Source of the DNA: Paenibacillus alkalitolerans | GTDB taxonomy: Bacteria; Bacillota; Bacilli; Paenibacillales; YIM-B00363 | DNA length: 64,000 bases | Direction: 5' to 3' | NCBI RefSeq assembly: GCF_016482785.1 | Contig: NZ_JAEMXM010000021.1 | Coordinates: 23,611-87,610, forward strand | Shown here: positions 8,386 to 17,290 of the stretch, one piece after another | How the letters are laid out: each line of letters opens with the position of its first letter | Position numbering within the stretch: the stretch's first letter is position 1 | Made by a program: the position numbers and the translations under genes | Notes under the pieces: model-generated | The model's input: only the letters and a program-made list of their open reading frames with translations | Told to the model about the DNA's origin: nothing | Databases searched by the model: none

Positions 8386-9141
8386 CTATAACAGCCCCCA
8401 GTACACCTCTGTCTCATAGTCGAAGGACACCGTCCCGTTCCTTTCATTGCGTTCGAACAGTTTCCGCAGCTCCTCCAGCATCGGTTCATAAGTCGGGTGG
8501 CCAGGTACGGGACTGTAGGATGAAGACCGCAGCCGTCCGAGCAAACCCTCAAAATCGAACAACTGCTTGTACGGGAACCGGGCTTCCCTCAGCGATCCTT
8601 CCTTGAAGAAAGATGCCAGTATCTCACTTGAAATATTCTTGTGATTGACGCTCGCGTAATCGGTGCCGAACGTATGCAGCAGACTTTCATACTGTTCCAG
8701 AAACGGTGTGCCGTGCGTCAGCCGTGAATTCCAGATCAGCACCGTCTTCCCGCCTGGCTTCAGAATACGCCCGAACTCGGTTTTAGCCGCATCGCGGTCA
8801 AACCAATGAAACGCCTGCGCACAGACGATAAAATCTACGGAATGATCGGGCAATCCGGTCGCTTCCGCTGATCCCGGGATAGCGCGAAACTTCGATTCCC
8901 CGCTTAATGCTTTCTCTGCGGCCTCCCTCATCGCCTGATTCGGCTCGACAGCCGTCACGCCGCTCCCCTGCTCCAGCAACAACCGTGAAAAAATACCGGT
9001 CCCCGCACCGATGTCCGCTATTTCCGAACCCGCTCGCAAGCCCACGGAATCATACAAGTAATCAATGGCTTCCTTCGGGTAGCTCGGCCTGTACTTCACA
9101 TATGTATCGACCCTGTCGGAAAATCGTTCCTTACTGTCCAT
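8386..9141 (-). CDS. Class I SAM-dependent methyltransferase
   Basis: A 251-residue soluble methyltransferase of the UbiE/Methyltransf_11 kind. Motif I is ADIGAGTGIFSRLL (about residues 38-51), an acidic ribose-binding end follows in VTAVEPN, and post-motif sequences DFIVCAQAFHWFD and GGKTVLIWNSR are present. It starts MDSKERFSDRVDTYVKYRP, typical of small-molecule methyltransferases in Gram-positives. GGGAG lies upstream of the ATG at 9141. Substrate unknown. A second methyltransferase gene immediately upstream on the same strand is a deletion pseudogene. Confidence 0.88.
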   Translation of the reverse strand: MDSKERFSDRVDTYVKYRPSYPKEAIDYLYDSVGLRAGSEIADIGAGTGIFSRLLLEQGSGVTAVEPNQAMREAAEKALSGESKFRAIPGSAEATGLPDHSVDFIVCAQAFHWFDRDAAKTEFGRILKPGGKTVLIWNSRLTHGTPFLEQYESLLHTFGTDYASVNHKNISSEILASFFKEGSLREARFPYKQLFDFEGLLGRLRSSSYSPVPGHPTYEPMLEELRKLFERNERNGTVSFDYETEVYWGLL

Positions 9142-9156
9142 TACGAACCACTCCCA

Positions 9157-9584
9157 TCAAGCTTTTTTTCTCCCAATGTAAAGCAAATGGGATGCAGTGC
9201 CTAACAAATACGAATCGGCTGCGGATTTATAAATTAGTTCCATAAGTGAGTCCAGTTCTCCACGTTCTCTCCAATAATTCCAATTCTCAGGCGTTAATCG
9301 GGCACCAATGCCGTTTGACGACAATAGCTCCAGTGTCTCAAACCCATTCTGCTCCATGAACGGTCTGATGTCTTCAATTTTGTAAAAATAAGCCCCGGTG
9401 AACCTTCCGGGATCCGAATGGTTAAATATCCCGGTCTGCCCGGACCCGCGCCATTATCTAATATTTGCCCTGATTCAGGAAGGTGTTTTTTTATAAAATG
9501 CCAATTAACCAGAAATTCCAGAGGTTCTCTCTCAAGCCTTCCCCACTCATCAAATGACGAATAATAATTTACAATGTCTTGCAT
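9157..9584 (-). pseudogene. Methyltransferase pseudogene with internal deletion
   Basis: Two pieces of one class I methyltransferase are joined out of frame. The N-terminal piece runs from MQDIVNYYSSFDEWGRLERE to motif I, ILDNGAGPGR. The C-terminal piece, in another frame, starts GIFNHSDPGRFTGAYFYK and ends LLYIGRKKA, the normal tail of this family. The junction is near 9430-9440. The middle of the Rossmann fold (roughly 100 or more residues by family length) is missing, so no function remains. Native start region and stop are kept. A sequencing error cannot explain it because a block of sequence is absent. Confidence 0.8.
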
Positions 9585-9666
9585 ACGGTCACCCGCCCTA
9601 CCGTTTTTTCTCCTTGCTCTCCACAACTATATTTCTTCCAACTTATTCCTGTCAATCAACTCAGCA

Positions 9667-9780
9667 TTACTTATAGTCCAAATTCAGCATTTTAATCATA
9701 TATTCGATGCCATCCACAGGACTGGGTATGCGGACATCCAATAGCTGCAATAAAGCCAGAATAAACGCATGGCGCTCAAC
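9667..9780 (-). pseudogene. C-terminal gene remnant
   Basis: A 37-codon open stretch reads ERHAFILALLQLLDV then RIPSPVDGIEYMIKMLNLDYK before a stop, which looks like the real C-terminus of a helical protein. An in-frame stop lies just upstream and no start is present. I do not recognise the family. It sits in the otherwise empty stretch 9585-9919, next to the methyltransferase pseudogene. I see nothing else in that stretch. Confidence 0.4.
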
Positions 9781-9919
9781 TTATTCCGTTAATTACTGCT
9801 ATTTGTTTGCTTCATATGGAAACAGGCGATAATGATATGTATGCATCGCAAATCTTTTTTCGGTTGATCAGCCCCGAAGGTGGAAATCGCTGCGAAGAAT
9901 TGGTGGATCGGAAAATATT

Positions 9920-11032
9920 ATGGAAAAGGCGAAAATCAGCGCCGGGCAGTTGTTTGCGTTAATTTTTTTGTTCGAGATGGGTACGGCGCTTGTCGTCAGT
10001 TTAGGGTTGAAGGCGGAAAAGGATGCCTGGCTGGCCATACTTCTTGGGTTAGCGGGCGGATTGCTCCTGTTTCTTGTCTACACCTCTTTATACAAGCTAT
10101 ATCCGGCGCTTCCGCTTACCGGGTACTTAAGAGCGATTTTGGGAAAATGGATCGGATGGCCGGCATGCTTGCTTTACATTATATTTTTTCTCTATGGGGC
10201 GGCAAGGGATTTACGGGACGGAGGAGAGCTGCTCACCGCTTCATTTTTGGATCAGACACCCGTATTTGTAAATCTTGCAATTATGATCTTATCGGTCGGT
10301 TACGTATTGAATAAAGGGATCGAAGTATTCTCAAGAACCGCACAAATCTGCATGGTCGTAATGTTCGCGGCGGGATTCATCAGCAACTTCCTGATGTACG
10401 CTTCCGGAATCGCCGATTATCACCAGCTGCTTCCGGTATTGGCCAAAGGATGGGAGCCTGTCGTTAATACGGCTGCGACCCAAACCTTCGAATTCCCATT
10501 CAGCGAATTGATTTGCTTTACGATGCTGTTTCCTTATTTGAATGATCCGAAAAACGGTGTTCGCGCGGGATTTGCTGCAGTGTTGTTCAGCGGGCTTACT
10601 CTAAGTTTTTCGATTGCCATGTATATCGCCGTACTGGGAGTCGATATTGCCGGAAGAGCAACTTTTCCCTTGCTGTCGGCAATCAGTATGATTAATATCG
10701 GTGAATTCATTCAGAGATTGGATGTGTTCGCCGTTCTTACATTGATCATCGGGGATTTTTTTAAGGTCGGAATTTTTTTTTACGCTGCAGTTATCGGTGG
10801 GGCCGATCTGTTCCGTATACAGGATTACCGGAAGCTGGTGTATCCGTTTGCTCTTCTCATTTTGATCATTTCGATGATCATCGCGTCCAACTTCGCGGAG
10901 CATATCGAGGAGGGAAACTTTGCGCTGCGGACCGTTTTTCTATTGTTCGGCGTGGCGATTCCGCTTTTGCTGTGGGCGGCGGCACGGTTTCGCAGGCTCG
11001 TTGAAAAAAAGAATCCCCCGCCTTTCGAGTAA
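9920..11032 (+). CDS. GerAB-type spore germination permease
   Basis: A 370-residue membrane protein with about ten hydrophobic segments, starting MEKAKISAGQLFALIFLFEMGTA, a standard opening for GerAB/Spore_permease proteins of the APC superfamily. Family landmarks include LTASFLDQTP, the LPVLAKGWEPV loop and the FPFSELICFTMLFPYL segment. In spores GerAB is the inner-membrane subunit that senses germinant together with GerAA and GerAC. No gerAA or gerAC gene is adjacent, so this is an orphan subunit. The ribosome binding site is weak (GGTGG about 13 nt upstream). The minus-strand terminator of the next gene overlaps its last codons. Confidence 0.85.
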   Translation: MEKAKISAGQLFALIFLFEMGTALVVSLGLKAEKDAWLAILLGLAGGLLLFLVYTSLYKLYPALPLTGYLRAILGKWIGWPACLLYIIFFLYGAARDLRDGGELLTASFLDQTPVFVNLAIMILSVGYVLNKGIEVFSRTAQICMVVMFAAGFISNFLMYASGIADYHQLLPVLAKGWEPVVNTAATQTFEFPFSELICFTMLFPYLNDPKNGVRAGFAAVLFSGLTLSFSIAMYIAVLGVDIAGRATFPLLSAISMINIGEFIQRLDVFAVLTLIIGDFFKVGIFFYAAVIGGADLFRIQDYRKLVYPFALLILIISMIIASNFAEHIEEGNFALRTVFLLFGVAIPLLLWAAARFRRLVEKKNPPPFE

Positions 11033-11048
11033 TCAACGCAGGCGGGGG
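11004..11048 (-). terminator. Rho-independent terminator of the GNAT gene, inside the gerAB-like 3' end
   Basis: CCCCCGCCT at 11015-11023 pairs perfectly with 11040-11048 across a 16-nt loop. Read on the minus strand the stem is followed by ATTCTTTTTTTC, a clear T-run (11014-11004). It terminates the GNAT transcript, and its stem and T-run lie in the final codons of the convergent permease gene, so the coding sequence there serves both roles. Confidence 0.8.
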
Positions 11049-11054
11049 TGTCTG

Positions 11055-11636
11055 TCATGGCTTCCATTCCAATGCTTTGTCCGTATCGACCAACGGCTTG
11101 CCGTAATAATGCTTTGCCCTGAAATTATGGATTTCGTCGCAAGCTTTCTCCATCTTTTCCATTACAATGGCTTGAGGCATCCCTTGAGGCGACCAATATA
11201 AGATGTGCATCTGATACTGCCTGTTTTCTTCGTCTACTCGCGTATACCGGATAAGATCCGCTTTTTTGAACCCGTTCCTGGCATAAAATGCAAGCCGCTT
11301 CTGTGAATCCGTGTCACCCTGAGTTCGAGGTTCCGCTTCGAGGATGATCAGCTTTTCCTTCTCCTTCAGCTTGTCGAGAATCGACGAGCCGATCCCCTTC
11401 CCTCTGGATTTGGATGTAACCAATAAGTAATCAATGAAAAGAAAAGTCGGGAATTCCGCATAAAGTAAAATGTAGTCTTCCGTCTCCTCTTTGTGGTAAA
11501 CATCCTTTTCTTTAATCAGATCTTTCAGATGCTCCCGGTCTTTCATTTCATGCTCCGGAAAATATTCGTTCAGTTTGTCATACCATTCCATCCGCCGTTC
11601 CTTCTTCCAGTCATAGTGATGAACATAATTTTCCAT
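11055..11636 (-). CDS. GNAT-family N-acetyltransferase
   Basis: A 193-residue soluble protein with the acetyl-CoA pyrophosphate loop RGKGIGSSILDKLKEK (about residues 79-94), preceded by strand FLFIDYLLVTS and followed by LIILEAEP and ARNGFKKADLIRYTR, the normal GNAT order. The C-terminus has an extra helical tail (MEKACDEIHNFRAKHYYG). Substrate unknown. The start at 11636 lacks a clear ribosome binding site. It is monocistronic, ending in a strong terminator. Confidence 0.85.
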   Translation of the reverse strand: MENYVHHYDWKKERRMEWYDKLNEYFPEHEMKDREHLKDLIKEKDVYHKEETEDYILLYAEFPTFLFIDYLLVTSKSRGKGIGSSILDKLKEKEKLIILEAEPRTQGDTDSQKRLAFYARNGFKKADLIRYTRVDEENRQYQMHILYWSPQGMPQAIVMEKMEKACDEIHNFRAKHYYGKPLVDTDKALEWKP

Positions 11637-11680
11637 GATGGTTTAAAACTTATGCATTCGTTCATCGCTTCGGCTCTTGA

Positions 11681-14041
11681 TTACTGCATGCTGCACGAAT
11701 ATGTTTGTCCCTTGGACATGTAGCGTTCCCAGACACCAGGCTCAGCCTGTGTCCACCCACTGTCCGAAAGACGCTGCGGTTCCGCTATTCTAATTCTGCA
11801 CACTCCGTCAAAATCAGGCGTAATAACCGCTTCCTTCAACCTGCCCTCGGACCATTCGATGCTTACGGTGAACCCGCCGCGGGCGCGCAAGCCTGTAGCT
11901 GCTCCTTTGTTCCAAGCTTTAGGAAGCGCCGGCAGCAGATGCAATTCTCCTGCATGGCTTTGCAGCAGCATTTCGGCGATCCCCGCAGTTCCTCCGAAAT
12001 TGCCGTCAATCTGAAACGGCGGGTGATTGTCGAACATATTCGGAAGTGTTGATTTGGCCAACAGCGCCATCACGTTCTCATACGCCCGCTCCCCGTCTTC
12101 CAGCCTCGCCCAGAAATTGATGATCCACGCCCGGCTCCAACCGGTGTGTCCGCCGCCGTGAGCCAGCCTTCGTTCGAGCGTAGTCCGGGCCGCCGCGGCC
12201 AGTTCGGGAGTTTTGCGCACGCTGATTTGATCGCCGGGATGCAGCGCGAACAGATGCGAAATATGCCGGTGCCCCGGTTCCTTCTCTTCGTAATCTTCCA
12301 GCCACTCTTGAAGCTGGCGGTACTTCCCGATTTGCGGCTTCGGAAGGCGCGCCCGCTTCTCGATAAGCTCGCCGCGGAAATCGTCATCGACGGCGAGGCG
12401 CTCGCTCGCCTCGATACAAGCGCTGAACAACGCGTATATAATTTGGCTGTCCATGGACGGCGCAACGCAAAGCACGCCGGATTGCCCGTTCGGTAATATG
12501 TACGTGTTCTCTGGTGAAACGGAAGGACAAGTGACGAGATGCCCGTCTTTGCCTTCGACTAGGTAGTCAAGGAAAAACAGAGCCGATTCTTTCATCGTTT
12601 CATACGCCTTCGATAGAAAGACGTCATTTCTATTAAATAAGTAGTGCTCCCACAAGTGCAAACACAGCCAACCCGCTCCGATCGGCCAATACGATGCCGG
12701 CAAATAACTGTCCTGAGGCGCGGTGTCCGCCCAAATATCGGTATTATGGTGTGCGGTGAAGCCCCGGCAGCCGTACATCGCTTCCGCCGTGCGCCGTCCC
12801 GGTTCCCTCATTCTTTCAATTAATTCGAACAACGGTTCATGGCATTCCGAAAGATTGCATGTTTCGGCGGGCCAATAGTTCATCTGCGCGTTAATATTGA
12901 TCGTGTATTTGCTGTCCCACGGAGGAAGAAACTTGTCGTTCCATATGCCCTGCAAGTTCGCCGGAAGGGACCCCGGCCTGCTGGACGAGATGAGAAGATA
13001 TCGCCCGAATTGAAAGTAGAGCTCGACAAGTCCGGGATCGTCGCCGCCGCGCTTCACCCGCTGCAGCCGCTCTTCGACGGTCAACGCGTTCAATTCCTGC
13101 TTCGCTTCGCCCAGCGTAAGAGTAAGCCGGTCGTAAAGTGAGCTGTAATCCTCAATATGTTTACTGCGAAGCTGCCGGTAAGGTTGAATTATTGCGGCTC
13201 CGGCCGTTTCCCGGCAGTACGCCTCAGGATCATCGAATCGGAAAGAGGTACCGGCGGACAATACGAGCGTAACCGAATCCGCCCCGTCTATCGTCAAATA
13301 TTCGCCTATTGTCGCTATTGTTCCGCCTTGCGCCGCCCCCTGGAGAACGGCGTAAAAATCGCATCCTCCTTCTCCGCCGCCGTTTCCTCGCATCATAATG
13401 CTGTCGTGGCCTTTTTTCTCAACCCGCTCCACATACCTCCATCTCGCCCGGCTCAACCTCGCGCTTAATGACAACGCTTTCGGCCGGTCCGCTCCGAAAC
13501 GGAACACGATCGCTTGATCGGGGTAGCTTGCGAACATTTCCCGAGTATAGGTCGTTCCGCCCCGTTTATAAGTTATATTCACAATTCCCGTATTCAAATC
13601 GAGCTCCCGGCGATATTCGGTTACGGCGCCTTGCTGCTCCGCAAACTCCAGAAACAGTTCCCCAAGCGGCGTGTAGTGTCTCTGCGATTCGGGAAGTCCC
13701 GTGAAGGCCATCTTCGCCAGCCTCTCCGCTTCTTTTAATTTACCGGCAAACAACAGCTCGCGTATTTTCGGAAGATTAGGCAGCGCATCCGGATTGTTCC
13801 GGTCTCTCGGGCCGCCGTACCAGACCGAATCTTCGTTGAGCTGAATCGTTTCGTTGCCCGGTTTGCCGTAAATCATTGCGCCTAACCGTCCGTTTCCTAC
13901 CGGTATCGCTTCGTTCCATTCGTCCGCCGGCTTGTCGAACCAATAAGGCGAGACCGCCGTTTTTGTCCCCTTCATCGATCGCTTGCCCCCAAATACAATA
14001 ATATCGTTCGCCGCATCGCCAACCTTTTGCAGCCCGGTCAT
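11681..14041 (-). CDS. GH95 alpha-L-fucosidase / alpha-L-galactosidase
   Basis: A 786-residue family 95 glycoside hydrolase: N-terminal beta-sandwich with AIPVGNGRLGAMIYG and LNEDSVWYGGPRDR, then the (alpha/alpha)6 catalytic domain with NAQMNYWPAETCNLSE, HHNTDIWADTAP, GHRHISHLFALHPG and PFQIDGNFGGTAGIAEM, which hold the family's catalytic residues. No signal peptide is seen, so it should act in the cytoplasm on imported oligosaccharides. GH95 enzymes remove alpha-L-fucose or alpha-L-galactose by inversion. I start at the ATG at 14041: it overlaps the esterase stop as ATGA and has AAGGGG 8 nt upstream. It forms an operon with the esterase. Confidence 0.92.
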   Translation of the reverse strand: MTGLQKVGDAANDIIVFGGKRSMKGTKTAVSPYWFDKPADEWNEAIPVGNGRLGAMIYGKPGNETIQLNEDSVWYGGPRDRNNPDALPNLPKIRELLFAGKLKEAERLAKMAFTGLPESQRHYTPLGELFLEFAEQQGAVTEYRRELDLNTGIVNITYKRGGTTYTREMFASYPDQAIVFRFGADRPKALSLSARLSRARWRYVERVEKKGHDSIMMRGNGGGEGGCDFYAVLQGAAQGGTIATIGEYLTIDGADSVTLVLSAGTSFRFDDPEAYCRETAGAAIIQPYRQLRSKHIEDYSSLYDRLTLTLGEAKQELNALTVEERLQRVKRGGDDPGLVELYFQFGRYLLISSSRPGSLPANLQGIWNDKFLPPWDSKYTININAQMNYWPAETCNLSECHEPLFELIERMREPGRRTAEAMYGCRGFTAHHNTDIWADTAPQDSYLPASYWPIGAGWLCLHLWEHYLFNRNDVFLSKAYETMKESALFFLDYLVEGKDGHLVTCPSVSPENTYILPNGQSGVLCVAPSMDSQIIYALFSACIEASERLAVDDDFRGELIEKRARLPKPQIGKYRQLQEWLEDYEEKEPGHRHISHLFALHPGDQISVRKTPELAAAARTTLERRLAHGGGHTGWSRAWIINFWARLEDGERAYENVMALLAKSTLPNMFDNHPPFQIDGNFGGTAGIAEMLLQSHAGELHLLPALPKAWNKGAATGLRARGGFTVSIEWSEGRLKEAVITPDFDGVCRIRIAEPQRLSDSGWTQAEPGVWERYMSKGQTYSCSMQ

Positions 14042-15087
14042 GTCGCTGACCCCTTCCCTTCGAACAGCACATTCTTTAGCCAATCGTAAGCATGCCTGCC
14101 GCTAATTTCGTGAACGCCCGGAAACAGGTCGGTCTGGAGTTGATCGCCAGCCTCTTCCCTGTCATATATCGCCCGCACCTCCTCCGCCGCCTTCAGGAAG
14201 CCTTCCCGAGGGAAGATCGGATCGTCATAACCGGATTCAAGAAATAACGGCTTTGGCGCGAACAACCCGATCAGCTCGGGCAATTCCGCGTGAACAAGCA
14301 GCCCCGGCGTGTAGTTGTCGATACAATGATGAACGGCAAAAATGCTGTCTTTAAACGTGTTCGGAAATCCGGTAAGCACCATGGCGCCAATTCGCTCGTC
14401 AAGCACAGACAAAGCGTTGGCAATTAATGCTCCGCCGGAGAACCCCATCGCGCCGATCCTGCCGCCGTCAACCTCCGGTCTTGAAATCAAATAATCGAGC
14501 GCCCGGCGCACTTCATGCACGCGAAGGCCGGTCAGCGTCTTGCCAAGCATCATGAGCTGTGTGGACAGCTTCTCGCACGAACTCGGCGCGTCGGGTTTCT
14601 TCTTCAGATCCGCAGCCAGCCTGCGCTCGCCGAAGCCGATCACATCGGGCGCGATAACCGCCAACCCCCGCTTGACCAGTTGGATAGCAAAATGCTGATG
14701 AATCCCCGGTTTGCCCTCGTCCGGCGACCCGTCCGGCAGCAGCCCGACAATTTCCCGGCTGCCGTAACCGTGGCCGTGCAGCGCCAATACGCCCGGCAGC
14801 GGCGTACCGGCTCCCTTCGGAAGCAGCACGTAAGCCGCGAATGACAGACCCGGCGTCGCCGACAATTCCACCCGCTCACGAATATAGCCGTCGCATTCGA
14901 CCCGTTCCAGCAGGACCGGTTCGTGCGCAGGAGTTGATTCGAATTCGCCGATCGCATCGCGAAAAGCCCTTCTCAGCTTCTCTTTGCTCTCCTGCCGGGA
15001 CTGCTTCGACGCCGATAAGCCGTGCATGCGAATCGCTTCTTCGTAACAGCGCTCCAAAAATGCGTCCCCTTGCCACCTTCCGTTCAT
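14038..15087 (-). CDS. Alpha/beta hydrolase, acetyl-esterase-like
   Basis: A 349-residue alpha/beta hydrolase of the dienelactone-hydrolase/acetyl xylan esterase type. The oxyanion region is LALHGHGYGSREIVG, the nucleophile elbow is GAMGFSGGALIAN (Ser in GFSGG), the acid is probably in ESGYDDPIFPREG, and the histidine is in FPGVHEISGRH. No signal peptide. It is translationally coupled to the GH95 gene (ATGA overlap), so it probably removes acetyl or other esters from the same imported oligosaccharides. GAGGAGAG precedes the ATG at 15087. The substrate is inferred from context. Confidence 0.82.
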   Translation of the reverse strand: MNGRWQGDAFLERCYEEAIRMHGLSASKQSRQESKEKLRRAFRDAIGEFESTPAHEPVLLERVECDGYIRERVELSATPGLSFAAYVLLPKGAGTPLPGVLALHGHGYGSREIVGLLPDGSPDEGKPGIHQHFAIQLVKRGLAVIAPDVIGFGERRLAADLKKKPDAPSSCEKLSTQLMMLGKTLTGLRVHEVRRALDYLISRPEVDGGRIGAMGFSGGALIANALSVLDERIGAMVLTGFPNTFKDSIFAVHHCIDNYTPGLLVHAELPELIGLFAPKPLFLESGYDDPIFPREGFLKAAEEVRAIYDREEAGDQLQTDLFPGVHEISGRHAYDWLKNVLFEGKGSAT

Positions 15088-15174
15088 CGCCCGCTCTCCT
15101 CACCGCAATTCATTTTCATTCAACCTCAATATATATACGTCAAACGGATGAAATTTCCTTGATGTGGGGCGGCC

Positions 15175-16053
15175 CTATTTTTGAAGTTCCTGTGCCTTTA
15201 CGAGTCTGTATTTGAGCGGTGTTAAGCCGACGACCTTTTTGAACGTATGTATAAAGTGCGAAGTGTTCGGCAGTCCGACTTCAACGCCGATCCGCTCGAC
15301 GGGAAGCGCGGAAGTGTCCAACAGATGACAAGCTTGCATAATTCTTCGCGCAGTTAAATATTCCGTTATGCTGCTCCCGGTTTCCTCTCGAAATAAACGG
15401 GATACGTAAAACTTTGAAAGATGGAGATCCGCCGCCAACCGGTCCAGGACGAATTCGTCCTGATAGTGGGTGCCCAACCAGTTCATAATTCTCTCGGAAT
15501 ACCTTCCCGGCCTTCGTTCCGTCTGTTTACCGTACTCCGCATCTTGAGCGTCATATTGGATCGAGCTGAGAAGCTGAAGAATAAGGAGACTGATTTCTTC
15601 CATTTGGTTTCCTATCCCGTTCTTGCACGCTCTGTCGTATAAGCCGCACAACTCTTCCACGGGGCCGATCCCTTCCGTCAAATCGAACGCCCGATTCGCC
15701 GCCGGCGCTTTCCATAATTGTACGAACAAATCGTATCTCCGGGGAAATACCCTGAGATGATTGGCCAAGATGACGGGGTCCAAGTGAATGACGGTTCGCA
15801 CATACGGCTTGTCCTTCTTTATATGGGCATACACTTTGTGCAGTTCGAACGGTTGGAAGAAGAAAAGCATGCCCCGTCGGATTTCATAGCTTTGGCTGTT
15901 TACGCAAACCACTCCGCAGCCTTGATGAACAATCAATATTTCGCAGCACTGATGCCAGTGGTAGTAGCATTGCATCGGTTCCCTGCAAACATTGCCGTAA
16001 CTCCATACGAGCGGTTTGTTACTGAAAGCAACGGGTTCGAAAAGAAGGCTCAT
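15175..16053 (-). CDS. AraC-family transcriptional regulator
   Basis: A 292-residue regulator: N-terminal cupin-like sugar-sensing domain (CYYHWHQCCEILIVHQG, residues about 28-45) and C-terminal pair of AraC helix-turn-helix motifs (LDRLAADLHLSKFYVSRLFREE and VERIGVEVGLPNTSHFIHTFKK; given as landmarks AADLHLSKFYVSRLF and EVGLPNTSHFIHTFK). GAGAGGGG precedes the ATG. It lies 87 bp upstream of the esterase-GH95 pair on the same strand and divergent from the aldo/keto reductase, so it probably activates one or both. Confidence 0.9.
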   Translation of the reverse strand: MSLLFEPVAFSNKPLVWSYGNVCREPMQCYYHWHQCCEILIVHQGCGVVCVNSQSYEIRRGMLFFFQPFELHKVYAHIKKDKPYVRTVIHLDPVILANHLRVFPRRYDLFVQLWKAPAANRAFDLTEGIGPVEELCGLYDRACKNGIGNQMEEISLLILQLLSSIQYDAQDAEYGKQTERRPGRYSERIMNWLGTHYQDEFVLDRLAADLHLSKFYVSRLFREETGSSITEYLTARRIMQACHLLDTSALPVERIGVEVGLPNTSHFIHTFKKVVGLTPLKYRLVKAQELQK

Positions 16054-16160
16054 CCCGATCCCCTCTCATTAGCGCAATATAGCGTTATTTTCAGATATTG
16101 TACCACAACTCAGTTAAACGGGACGGACCTATAATGTTAACAGCATCCCGATGGTTAACT

Positions 16161-16270
16161 GCAAGGAGGCAACCGAAGGTTGTCCGCGGATTGATGCTCA
16201 GAACGAGCAAGGAGGCAACCGAAGGTTGTCCGCGGATTGATGCTCAGAACGAGCAAAGGAGGCAATTATT
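16161..16270 (+). repeat. Tandem ribosome-binding-site/hairpin repeat before the aldo/keto reductase gene
   Basis: A 46-bp unit is present twice exactly (16161-16206 and 16207-16252) and a third time as a partial copy whose AAAGGAGG is the real ribosome binding site of the gene at 16271. Each full unit contains GCAAGGAGG followed by a small hairpin, CAACC-gaa-GGTTG. A homologous 23-bp stretch with the same hairpin lies before the permease gene at 35608. A TATAAT box occurs at 16130-16135 without a clear -35, which would suit an activator-dependent promoter. Confidence 0.85.
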
Positions 16271-17245
16271 ATGAAATACAGAAGAGTCGGAAACAGCGGG
16301 TTGAAGATCAGCGAAATCGGTTTGGGAAGTTGGCTAACCTATGGGACGGCGGCCGAACAGGAAGCGGCGGACGCATGCATCAGGAAGGCGTTCGATTTGG
16401 GCATCAATTTCTTCGATACGGCTAACGCATACAACCGCGGAGAAGGGGAGAAAGCGATCGGCGCGGCGTTAAAACCTTACCGCCGATCCAGTTACGTGCT
16501 TTCGACGAAGGTGTTCTTTCCGATGGATTCCGGCCCGAACGACCGCGGTTTGTCCCGCAAACATATTATGGAGCAGTGCGAAGCGAGTTTGCGCCGGTTG
16601 GGAACAGACTATATCGACATCTACTTCTGCCACCGCTATGATCAACAAACCCCGTTGGAGGAGACGCTGCGTGCGCTGGACGATTTGCAAACCCAAGGCA
16701 AAATATTGTACGCCGCCGTCAGCGAGTGGAGCGCCGCGCAAATTGCGGATGCCGCCGGGATCGGGCGGAGACTGAACCTGCGTCCCTTGATTTCCAATCA
16801 GCCGATCTACAACATGTTCGAGCGGTATATCGAGCAAGAGATATTGCATGTTTCCGGACAAGCGGGAATCGGTCAAATTGTGTTTTCCCCGCTTGCGCAG
16901 GGAGTTTTGACCGGCAAATATAAGCCGGGGCAGCCGAAGCCCGAGGACAGCCGGGCGGCGAACAGCAACGTGAACCATGTAATCAACAGCTATATGAACG
17001 ACCGCGTGCTGCAATGTGTTCAAGATTTGAACGATCTGGCGCAGCAAATGGGTGTAACTCTCGCCCAGCTGTCGTTGGCTTGGGTGCTGCGCCATCCGGG
17101 GGTCAGCTCCGCGTTGATCGGCGCCACGAAGCCTCATCAGTTGGAAGAAAACGTGAAGGCCGTGAATGTCGTGCTGGATCAGGACACGCTGGAACGGATC
17201 GAAAGCATTTTGAAGCAGGTCGAAGGATTCGCCCCATTGCGGTAA
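16271..17245 (+). CDS. Aldo/keto reductase, Kv-beta-like
   Basis: A 324-residue NADPH-dependent aldo/keto reductase with the full catalytic tetrad D49, Y54, K80 and H121 (NFFDTANAY, LSTKVFF, IYFCHRYD) and the cofactor-binding end VSSALIGATKPHQLEENVKA. The overall type resembles YghZ/Kv-beta-like reductases acting on aldehydes or aldoses. The ATG follows AAAGGAGGCAATTATT. Next downstream is a broken GH28 gene, so it was probably part of a pectin-oligosaccharide operon. Substrate not deducible. Confidence 0.9.
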   Translation: MKYRRVGNSGLKISEIGLGSWLTYGTAAEQEAADACIRKAFDLGINFFDTANAYNRGEGEKAIGAALKPYRRSSYVLSTKVFFPMDSGPNDRGLSRKHIMEQCEASLRRLGTDYIDIYFCHRYDQQTPLEETLRALDDLQTQGKILYAAVSEWSAAQIADAAGIGRRLNLRPLISNQPIYNMFERYIEQEILHVSGQAGIGQIVFSPLAQGVLTGKYKPGQPKPEDSRAANSNVNHVINSYMNDRVLQCVQDLNDLAQQMGVTLAQLSLAWVLRHPGVSSALIGATKPHQLEENVKAVNVVLDQDTLERIESILKQVEGFAPLR

Positions 17246-17290
17246 CGCATCATATCGACGAATTATCGCATTGTGAAACAGGAGGATCTC

